From Brachionus manjavacas (taxonomy: Eukaryota; Rotifera; Eurotatoria; Ploima; Brachionidae): DNA of 64,000 nucleotides. The stretch spans positions 806,001 to 870,000 of the forward strand of contig JAHQIY010000027.1 of assembly GCA_019054805.1 (NCBI GenBank). Reading direction: 5' to 3'. Position 1 is the first letter of the stretch, and each line of letters opens with the position of its first letter. The translations under genes were made by a program, and so were the position numbers. The notes below the pieces were generated by a model. The model did no database searches. It worked only from the letters and a program-made list of their open reading frames with translations, and was not told the DNA's origin. Below, piece after piece: positions 46,210 to 58,200 of this stretch.

Positions 46210-49200
46210 CTATGAATTAAATAAATCTTCATGGTATCGATTGTTTGCCTTCATCTCCTGTATGTACTTTTCTATATGGTCAATGGACTCGAATCTTTCT
46301 TCTCTTTGAAACATTAACTTAAATCTATCAAGAATTTCGGTGGCCAGAATTTTGCGACCACACACGTAAACGTGAGCGCTTTTGTTCAAAACGAGATCAG
46401 TGATTTCATCCCAATGCTCCGAAATCTTGTCTTGTACATATTTCTAAAATAAAAAATCAATTTCAAAATGAAAATTTCTACGGTGTTGTAAATCAAATAA
46501 AAAATTTGAGAAAATTATTATATTAATTACGATTTGTATTTAAAATAAAGAATTTCAATTAAATTAAATTCTCATTTTGTAAGCTCATCTGCATCTTTGA
46601 AAAAAATCTAAAATTCATAAAAAAGTTCGATCTTTTTGTAAAGTTTGTTTTGAAATTTTTTATTTCAAAAGTATTGGTAGGATCCCAAGTAACGTTTTTT
46701 GCAAGATTTTTTAATTAGTTACCTATTTTGCTATATCGATAAGGTCACAACATAATTTGTAATTCTATTGATTAGGTACCGATAGCAGATATCGTTGATT
46801 AATCGATAATAATTTTCATTCATTTATTGGTATAAATTTAAAAAAATTTTTCAAAAGCCTGACAAAAATGGATCTCAAAATTTTAAAATGCTTGATTTAT
46901 TAATGAAGATGAAGAAAAGAAATTAATGAAAATATTAATTGGAATTGGAATTTACCAAGGGATGATAATTCGATGACAAAGAGTTTAAATAAATATATTT
47001 TAAATAAACTTTTAAAATAACAGTCTGTCTGGAACTAATAAAAGTAACAGTCTGGAACTTATTGTGTTGAGTTTACCTTTATTAATTTTAATCTTAATGC
47101 TATAGAAAAAATGGCTCAAATTTTTTGGGGGTGACAAATTTAAAGAATATATATAAAGTATGATTGTATGATTAATAAAATATGATTAATAAAATTGTTT
47201 ATTTTAAGATGACAATAAAAAACTAATTATTCTGACAAAAAAACTAAACGACTGACAAATATATATATTTTGAGATTACTATTTAATAAGTTTGCACTGT
47301 CAAAATTTAATTCATTTTTATTTTATTTTATTTTAGTTCTAATTAAGCTATTTAGTTCGACTTGAGTGGAAATCAAAAGGAATGAACCCTATGCTTCACA
47401 AGGAGTGAATAAGGAAAAAAAAAGAAAAGCTTTTTAGTAATTTAATTCTCTAAGATTGTAAGGAATGAACTTAAATTGTGACGTTTTCTCAAAGTTGACT
47501 CTAGCTTGATGATGAGATTTGGACAAAATGGTTTGTCATAATCGTCTGGAACTTCCTTCCGATTTTGGTGCTATAGTTCAAGATTTTGATTTTTATTGTC
47601 ACCTCAAAATCATTAATTTGTTGTAAAAATAATAAATAAGTCAAAAAAGTATTTTTGTCACTCAAATCATTATTTTATCAGTCAATTAATTTATTTGTCA
47701 TCATTTGTAGTTTTTTTGTCAGTAAAATTTAATTTTTTTTGTCAGTCCATTAATTGATGGCCAAAAAAAATTAGAATTCCAAGTAAGAAAGTTCAAGAGC
47801 CATGAATTCTTAAGAAAAAGAAATGAATATAAACATTTTACAGTCAATGAAACAATGTACCTAAAATGAAATTAAGTTAAAAAAAATAATGAAACAAAAA
47901 TTTTAGACTCAAGGTCATTTTTAATTACGCTAACAATTGACTTTTTTTTAATGTTAAATTTATTTTATTTAAATAAATAAATAAATTTTGATTAGTGGAT
48001 ACAAATATTAAATATTTATGGGCTATATTAAAAAGCATGATGATCGATTCATTTTCTAGTAGATTATTAAATAATGAATATTGCGTAGAAATTTTTTCAT
48101 CACGACTAAAAAAAATGTTATAAATCTTTTCAATGAATAAATAAAATTAATTGATTAACATTTTTGTTTTCAAATTTTATTTTCAATTAAATAATGCCAA
48201 CTGGTGTGTTTGAGGTCGGACAAAGATCAAAGAGTTAGATTATATTTTGTCTTGTGTAGCTATTTCTCTAAAAAATATATTTTGATCAGAGTTGTTTTTA
48301 AGTCACAAGTCTTAAGTCAAGTCAAGTCAATGACTTAAAATTTTTTATTTTTTAGTGAAGTTTAGTCAAGTGAACTAATTATCTGATTTTTAAACTAAAA
48401 ATTAAATATGATTTTTTATTTTAATCCAAAAAAAGTTTAGTTTTAAAATCAGAAAATTAGTTGACTCGGCTAAACTTCACTAAAAAAATGAAAAAATTTT
48501 TTTAGACATTGGCTTTGACTTGAAAAAAAAAAATTTAAAGTCAAGTCATAACTTTGACTTAAATTTTTGTGACTTAGACTTAAAACTGTGACTTAAAAAC
48601 AAGTCTGATTTTGATCAATTTTTAAAATAATAAAATTAACGATAATTAAGGATCTTATCGATAATTCTCGTTTTCATATCGTTAAAAGGATTACTTGGGG
48701 AAAAGAAGGTATTTTCATTAATTAAATTTCATTATAAATGTTAGATACAAATACTTTTGAAATAAAAAATTTCATAATAATCTTTTTCATATACAGTAAA
48801 GTATAAAAGTTAAGAAATGCTTTATTTTTTTTATTCGCTATTTTGATGTGAACTGTAACAGAATGGGTTAAGGTTAATTTTGCGGATATTTTTTTCGTCA
48901 AGAATTTTTACTTTCTTTGATCAAAAAAAATAAAATTTTGATTGAAATGACAATCTATTCATTTGTTATTCTAATTAAACAAAGACAAGCCGAATCTTTG
49001 AATTTTTGCAATACTATTATTGCTTCTGTTATGCAATGAGTTTGCTTTGCTTTAAAAAATACTTTTTGGTAACTTCTTTAAGCTTATCTTATGACCTCAG
49101 CTTTTTTGGCACTTGCATGGAGTCCAGTCAAAAAAAATTGTCAATGCAATTCCGATCAAGAATGTTTGCAGGCCATGATAAGACTTCAATTTTTCCCTTG

Positions 49201-52200
49201 GAATTATTGCTCCACTAAGTCCAAATGGCACCAAATGCCAATAGAACCAGATATTTTTTTGTTGGTTAAATAATAAAATCTTCATCATGAAAATGAATTC
49301 AATCTAATCTGATGTACAACTTCAAAAATATCGCGACAGAGCAATGATGACAGAGCAAGCAAGCTTTTTTCAAAATTTATCACCACCAGGCAAAGCCACG
49401 AATTAATAGCCCACGAGATCCAGGACTTTCTGCTTCAAAGCTCCTTCAGAAACAATCTAAAGTACAAAACATCCTTTGATTCATTCTCAAATACACCAAA
49501 CTTTTTGCAGAAATTGAATTTATAGGTTTTGTGAAGTTCAGTACAAAAGAACAGAGCAAAGTATTAAAAAATTGAATAACTTTTTATCTAAAAGTTTAAA
49601 ATAAATTCTGTATATCCAGCATGGTGCAACATTCAAAGTTGCATCAACTGTAAAAGTCTGCTAATGGTGTGCAGAATCTCTGCAAATTTAGCAGGCTTTG
49701 ATATTTGATGCAACTTTGAAAGTTGCACTATATTGCATTTACAGAACTAAGTTTAAACCTTTAGAAAAAAAGTTATTCAATTTTTTTTACATTTTTTCTG
49801 TTCTTTTTTTCATTTTGTACTGAATTTCACAAAACCGAATTTATAAATGTTTTTACAATAATATAAATATTAATTTTTCTACTTCAATTGTACACATTTA
49901 TTTAAATACATATTATAAACATATTGCAACCATGTGAGCTGAAAAGAAGGTTCTGCCATTCGGAACTGTCCTGGAAAAAACTTTTCCTAAATTATATTTA
50001 AAAAAAAAATAATTAAAAAAAAATTAAGTAATAAATTAATTAAATAATTAAATTAATTAAAATTTTTTTTTAAAAAATCGCCTCTTTTGAAAAACCTTTA
50101 CTTAGTTATCCTATAATGAAAAAAATTATCTGTTGCATCTGTATACTCTTTTTGAAAATTATAAGACTTTCACAAATAACTCAGACCTTTTTTCAATTTT
50201 AATTGAAAATTTCCTCAAAGTTGAATTTTTTCTTAGCTCTTTTAAAAGTTTTCCCACGTTATGATTAATCTCATTGATAAACTCGTTTAAATGATTTTCA
50301 TTTTGTTTGATTTTTTAAACATTCTTAGCCTTTATCTAATTCAACTTAATGTTTTTTTAATTTTCTTTTGATTACTTAGACATATCCTTTTTTTTCTTTT
50401 TATTTATTTTTTATTTAATTTTGTCTAATTTAACAAGATTGCTAATTTTTTTATATTTTTTTTTTTGAAGGAGCATTTTCTCGGTACAGATTTACAGATA
50501 AAAAATAAAAAAATAAAATTTTTAATTTTGAGGTAACTTTGGTGTCAATGTGAATTTTATCTTACATTTTTCTACTTATTAATTGGTGTAATTCTAATAG
50601 TATTGGGGTATTTTATTCAATATTTGGGGTATAAAAATTAATGGTCTAAATTAAAAGGGATAGCGCTTGTTGCTGAGATAAAAAGAAGAAAACTTAAAGC
50701 AGCTTTTAAACTTTTTGAAAAATAAAAAAATTGAAAGATTCGGATTGTCTTTGTTTAATCAGAATAACAAATGAATAGATTGTCATTTCAATCAAAATTT
50801 TATTTTTATTTTGCTCTAAGAGAGTAAAGAATTTAGCCGAAAAAAAACTTACCAAAATAAAAGCTTATTTAATTTCTTTTTTAAAATCAAAATGAATCGA
50901 ATTAAAATTTGAATTTATTTTTATTTGCTTTAGATTCAAACTCAAATTTATTTCTAAAAGTAAATTTAAATCCTATTTTATTACAACTCTAGCTCCTGCA
51001 AAACTTACCTTTGGAAAATTGGCATCTCTGCTATAGGCAACGTAGAATTCAGTCAAAACATTTTTAGCTTTGAGTAGCTCTAGTTCATTCATGTACAAAA
51101 AGTCTTTTTGTTTTTCTCTGCATCCGTAGAAAAGAATAAAATCACCGAATTTTTTGTCCCTCGAATTTTCAATTTCTTTGCTTCGTTCATTCCAAAAACT
51201 CCTAAAGGGCGCAATGCCACATCCAGTGCAAATCATAATAATTGGTATTGACGAATCTTCGGGCATGCTGAATTTATTACCACTTTTTAAATTTTAATTA
51301 AATTATTTTACTCAATTAATAAATCTAATTAATTAAAAAAAAAATTTTTCTTACTGTATTATCTCTCCTGGAATAATTGTTCGCAACGGAGCTTCTTGCA
51401 GAAAATTTGAGCAAACTCCATAATGAACTGAGCCAAAGATTTCCGATTTATATTGATAAACCCCCACTGTTACATCCAATTCATTGGAATTATTTTTTTT
51501 TGATGAGCTTATGCTGTAGAATCTTGATTTCATATGCGGCAGCACTGCCAGCAAAGTATTTATGTCCGGATTAACAGAGAAATAAGTTTTGAGCACATCG
51601 ACCAAATTCGGAAAGTCTGACTTCCATGCTTCATACGCTTTCCAATCCTTGGAAAAAATTAATTCAAGAAAAAAATTTAATTTAATGCTGAATACAGTTG
51701 CCAAAAATTCAAGGCTTTCCCTGTCTTTTTCATTCAGAGCTTGTGATGCCAACATCTTAAGCGCCTCTTGGGATAACGGCTTAGTAATGTCAAAATAGTG
51801 AGTCAACGCTTGTCGGATTGACATGACCGGGTACTTTTTGTCACTCAGCCACAGCTCATTTGTGTCTTTGCAAAAAAAATTTAAAAATTTTAATAAAAAA
51901 ATTTTAAATTTTAAAAAATTAAAAAAATTAATAAAATTAATTTTTTTTACTTGTTGACAAGCTTTCGTCAAATACTTCGAATTTAACAAGCTCATCAAAG
52001 TTGGCATTGTTGTTGAGTCTGGATAAAATGAAGTCGACATACTCTTTTTTGTTTTGGCCAAATATTTCAATATGATTTCCTGGAATGTAATTTATGCCAA
52101 AGTCTTTAGCCTTTAGTTTTAATCTGAGAATCGGTTCACTTGGAAAATAAAGAGAGGAATTATTTAATTGTAAAAAAATACTAAATGATATTTATTCTAG

Positions 52201-55200
52201 TTCTGCTATAAATTTAAATGTTGTGTTAAATAAGGAGCTAATTTTGGGTTTTGATAAATATGGTAGAAAAAAAAGAAAAGAACAAAAAATCTTTTTTTTA
52301 TAATCCATTATTATGAAGTTTTTTATTTCTATTTTTTTTTCTAGGAATAAAAATTTACATCAAGATGGGTCAGTATTTGAAATGATTGCTATAGTGTTTT
52401 AATTTATTTTATAATTTTTTTTCTGAATTTTTTTTTTCCAAATTTGTTAAAAATAGAAGTAAATCTGTTCGTTAATTTTGGTAAAATAAAAAGTGCATCA
52501 AATGGTTTGAATTAATTAAAAAGATGGTTTTATTTTATCTTGTTTGATTTTTGGCTAATAAGACCAATAATTTTTTGGGATTTTTTACTTTCAGGTTTAA
52601 TTAAAAATGATAAACAGAAAAAAAACTACCATTAACAAATTTATGGGAATAATTAATTCTAAATTTTATAATAAATAAAAATACTGGAATAAAAATTTTC
52701 ATAAATTGTATGAGGATTTTAAAAATAATTTTTTTTAAATAAAATTTCATTTCAATACCGGTAAAGTAAAAAAAAAACCACTAATGTGAATATTTGAATA
52801 TAAAGACCCTACATGTCATTGACCCACTGATCTTAAAAAAATTTTTGTAATAATTGTCAGATAAGAAAAACAAATTAAAGAACAGATCATGGAAAAAATT
52901 CTTTCTAATATTAATTAAAATATTTAAGAAAATTTCGCTTTTTGTCTCGATTTTTTATTTTCAAAGGAAGAAAATCTTTTTTTTATTCAGTATTAAGCAG
53001 GAACCCATGTTTATCATAATTTAAAATGCATTTTTGTGATAATGTGTCTTACTCTCTTAATTTTTAATATTGCTCACACTGAAAATTTAAGTTTTTTTTA
53101 AATTTTTCCGATCTCCTGTAATGAAATTTATTTTAAAAAAAATTATTTTTAAAATCTTTATATAATTAAGAGTATTTTGGTGAAGTGCGTAGCTTGAAAA
53201 ATGATCAGGATGTGCCATTTCAAAGCATGTGACTATTTTCTTAACTAATTGTCACATAAATAAAATAATTAAATATTTAGAATCATTTTAATACAAAATT
53301 TGCTTGAAAATTCACATGTCTCACACAAAAAGACTTCATAGACAAAATAAATTTTATAAAATCTAAAATAATATCTCCTAAAAATATTGAATCAATTTAT
53401 TAAATTTTATTTAATAATTTTCAATATTCAATATCTTGAATATTCGTGGTGCAAATAATATGGTCTTGTCTTCAATTAAAATCGTCATGTGTGTTCAAGA
53501 AAAAGGGGGTGCTTATTTAGAGTCTCATTCGTGTTCAGATGACAATTAGCTAACCCAAGATCAGCCAAAAAACAAAAATCCACCTTTTAAGCAAAAACCA
53601 AGTATTTACTCAGTAAAAGATGGAAATGAGAAAAAAAAGAGGTCTTTATTTCCCAAATGGATGTTCACATCATTACATTAAATTGTGCAATTTTACGTAA
53701 AATGACGTAAAAAAAGTAATAAAGTTTACTATTTTTTTTTTAAAAATTGTTTTATTAAATTCAAATTTTTTTATTAATTTTCCTCTTTTTCCTCTAAAAT
53801 TCAGTTTTTTCTAGTCAGGATCTTACTAGAATTGGTACTCAAATACGGTAGCAGTCTGAGTGTATGTCAAGTTCAACTAATGTGAGTTAGGATTACTCTA
53901 CAATCAAATTTATAAAATATTTAAAATTGGTATACATGGTTTTAATTTATTTTTTTAACTTTTTAAGCTTGTTTTACTTTTTTTTTACTCTTATTGAAAA
54001 TTCATCATTCTTTACATGAACAAAACTCTCTCATTTTTTATTCCTCTTTTATTTTAAAGTCATTTTTTAATTGATCTTATTTTTAGAAACAATCTTTATT
54101 TGGTTGATTCGACCAAATATAAATTTAAATGAAAAATCTGTGGTTAGAACCATGAAAAAAGTCCAAATTTTGGATGCTAAAATTTATTTATTTTTTTACT
54201 TGTTTGGTTGATATCCAAGGACCTCTTTTTCGACAATCTCGAATGGTCTCAAGTTTTTTTCATAGATGTTTGACAAATTGGTCCAGATATTGTTAACCAT
54301 CGGTTTATTCCCATTGAATGGAAGTGATCTGAGTTTTATTTTCTTAGCTCTGAGTAGTTTCGAGTCTAAAATTTGGTCCATTTCGTCTTTTTTGATTCTC
54401 AAACTGTTTTTAAACTCACTGAATGATGCCTAAAATTTTTGTTAACATTTTGCTTTAATTTTTGGAAAATATTTTACCATTAAAACATTCTTTAGCCAAG
54501 AATACATAGTCTTTTCTTCATGGTTAACTTGATCAGCTATATTTAGTGGGTAAATTTCATTTAGATCAAGATGCTTGAAAAAAGTTTGAACCAATTTCGG
54601 AAATGCACCGAAATTGTAGCAATAAGTGGAATCGCCAAAGCCCAGAATGCTGTATTTCACATGAGGATATGTCTTATCCATAAATGCTTTTTTTGCCATT
54701 TCTATTTCACCTCTGATTTATTTTTAAGATTTTTAGTAAATAATAAAAAAAAATTTTTTTGGAGTATATGTGATATTTAAGATTTTAAAATTAAATTTTT
54801 TAAATTTATTAAATAAAAAAAATTAAAGCCAAGTCTCCATCAAAATCACCAGATTTAAACCTTATACAATTTTTAAGAAACAAACTTGAAGTTTTTAAAT
54901 GAGAAAAATTTATTTTAAACTTTTCCCTGAGAGATGTCAAAATTGTGTCGAGCATAAAAAAAAGTAAAGAACTTTATTGAACTTAAATTTCAACAAATTA
55001 AATCTTAAAACTTTTTTTGCGAGAAAACTACACAAAGTAAGCTCATTACTAAAAAGAGATACCTGCCAGATTGTTATGGTTTAATTGACAATATATTAAT
55101 TTTCTAAGTATTATTTTTTTTTTAATAAAAAAATATTTTTTTTGGTTTTTAAAAAAATCGAATATGTATCATCTTGAATTTGGTGACCAATTCAGAAAAA

Positions 55201-58200
55201 TGGTATTTTTTTTATTTTTTTAAACAATAAAATTAAATCGATTTTTCAATTTATTAAAAGTAATAAACTCACTTTTTTTAAAATTTATTTTGAAATTTTT
55301 TATTTCAAAAGTATTTATATCAATAGCATTCAAAATGGACATTTAAAAAAGGAAAGAAAAATTTATAGACAATTAAATAATTCGTCAAATAGAAGAAACT
55401 TGCTAGAATTCGAGCCGAAAATTTCCTTTTATTTTAGTTGTATTTCTCAAAAAATGTGTCTCATTTAAAAGAAAATTTGCCACTCATTTTTCATTTAAAA
55501 CATGTATTTTATTGTTTTCAGTGCAATTTAAGCATGGAATTCGATAATTAAAAGAAAAATGGGAAATTATTGAAGGTTCAGTAGAGATTACTACCTATTT
55601 AGAAAATTATTTTGAATATTGATAATAAAAATCCAGACTAATTAAAAGCAGAGTTGTTTAAAAGTCACAAGTCTCAAATCAAGTCCAAGTCCGGGCTTTA
55701 AAATTTTGAATACTGAAGAAGAATTGTGAAGACTTTTATGCTAAAATTGCAAGTAAATTCTGAAATTAGACAACCCAGAAGTATAAATTTTTTGATTTAA
55801 AGCCTGATCTAGGAAATTAAAAAAAAAAAAATTTTAAAGTCCGGACTAGGACTATTTTTTTTAACACTCAAAAACCTCAGAGGTTTTTTTCGACCCTTTT
55901 TGGTACTTCTTTTGCTTGTTGTTCCAAAAATGTAATCTTTTTTTTCCATCAAAACTAAAATCCAAAAAATATTATAAATAATTAATTTTGATTACAAAAC
56001 AATTTTATTTTAATGCTAAATAAAATTAATACCCGGAGAGGGTTTTTTGGGGTTATATTTAATCGACTTCTATAATTACTAAACCGTATAGTAACAACCC
56101 ACTTCAGTATATGTCTTTTAAACTTTCTTTTCATTTTTTTTTAACTTGTTGATTTTATTTTAATTTTTTATTAACTCTATTTTTATTTTATTTTTTTTTA
56201 TAATTTATTCTGAAGTAGCTCTAGCTCGGTACAAAAAACAAATAAATATATAAAATAAAAACATTTTTAGATATAGGTTCAGTTATTATAGAGAACGATT
56301 AAATATTAAACCCGTCTTTTTGGGTTATATTTATTAGATTTTTCCTTAAAATTAGACATAATTTTTTTTAATATCAAAGCAAAATAAATAATAAAAAAAA
56401 CCCGGTTTTGAGTGCTAATGACTTGGACTTTATTTTAAGACTATCAAAAACTCTGGTAAAAGATGTGCCATTTTCATTTGTTTATATTTTATATTTTTTT
56501 TAATTAAAAAATTTCAAAATAAGCTTTACAAAAAGTAAGTTAAAAAATTTAAATTTAAAAGGCGATTTTAAAAATGGATTTAAATAATATTCTTTTTTTG
56601 GTTAAATTATTTTTTACAACTAAAAAATGAATTCTTTAAAAAAGCCCAAAGTTGAAAATATCTTTTATTTGACTGAAAATGTGCAAGAAAAATCATACAA
56701 AATAAAAACTTACTTTTTTATCTTGTTCATTAAGTCTTCGAGTGTTTTTCCATTAGTTGGCGAATCGCCGTTGCCAGTAGTGCTAGCTATGGCTAGAACC
56801 AAATCTTCTGTGTCTAGCTCGGACAAGTTGTAATCATTAATGCATCGCAGCTTTTGAATAGTATTATTTAAATAAAATATATTTTTTGGCAGCTCTCACT
56901 TTGGTATTGAAAATTTTGCTGAATACATTAAAAGTGATTTCGGCAAAATTTTTCGACTTTCCAGTCTGACTAGCATAGAGAATGCAGCACTTTGGTCGAG
57001 TTTTTAACTTTGCGTTTGCTGACACCAAAAATGGGAGCACACATTTGACCAGAGTTCTAAATTTTATTGAAATCTTTGGTAATCTTGGCATTTCCTGGAA
57101 CAAAAAAAAACTAAGTAAAAAATCAAGCAGACATTTTTTGTTTACCTGATACTCAAAGTAAGGCTTTATGACATAGTTGAGCATTTCCATTCCAAATATT
57201 GGAGTAATATGGCCCGAAATCGGTGGAGTTATCCAAACCCAATCGCCCGGTGTTCCCCCCCGGATTCTCATTTCGTTCTCCCAGTGTTTGACAAAAGATT
57301 CTGACGCAGTGTGATGGTCAACAATAGTCACGCCAGCTTTGTTAAAAGAGTACAAAACTGCCTTGTTTAGTTCAACCAAAACCTCATCTTTCCATAATGA
57401 AACATTGGTGCTTGTGTCCAAACCCATTACTTTAGCAATTACTCTTAGTTTGTCGAATCTATTTGGCTCGGTTAAATCACGTCCAATCTCAGTGTTCATG
57501 TACCAGCCATTAAATGGCACACAATTGAAATAAGCACCTCCAGCGTCTAGGAGCAAAGATGAAACAGCTGGAACTGCGTACCATTTAAGCTTTAAGTCCC
57601 TGAATGCTTCGTATCTTTAATAAAATTAGTTATTTTATTAAATTTTTTTTCATAAATTTATTCCCAAAGTTCTGATATCTTGCTCGATTTAGTCGAGGGG
57701 CCATGATGCATTCAAAAACAGAACATTAGACAAAAAAATGACCAAACATTTGACAAAAATGAATTGCCATTTAAAAAGTTAATTTGGAACTAAATTTTAT
57801 GTCTTTTTTAGACAACTAAAATGTCATGAAATGGACTTTTAAATTTTTTTTAAGTCCAGGTTTTGACTTCATGGAAAAATTTGGTAAATTTCGAACATTT
57901 TACGTAAATTTATGTAAAAAAAATGTCCAAAAAATTGAAATTATTTGACACTTTTTAAAAAAAAAATGATTTTTTTTACCTTCAATATTTATTTTCAAAA
58001 TTATGTATAAAAAAAGTAAACTATAATTTACGTAAATTTTGGTAAAATGTCAAAATTACATTAAACATTTAAAAAGGTTAAAAAATATATAATAAAATTA
58101 TAATTATTTTAAATTAAAATCTAGATAATAATCAAAGTAATAGGAAATCAAGGAGGTTGGTCAAACAATTAAAAAGAACTAAAACAACTCAAGATATTTT

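Larger units (their letters stand above)
48896..50842. mobile_element. About 1.95-kb element with ~110-bp inverted ends (NOS-D intron 13)
   Basis: 48896-49010 and 50725-50842 are inverted repeats (both contain AATAACAAATGAATAGATTG when read in the right direction). Inside are a fold-back repeat (49517-49845), a non-LTR 3' hairpin (50467-50489) and the dispersed repeat at 50530-50645. No transposase was recognised, so its class is open. Confidence 0.45.

Noticed and set aside
49006-49288. Overlapping ORFs on both strands in NOS-D intron 13
   Set aside because: They sit between the inverted ends of a non-coding element, overlap each other and show no recognisable domain.
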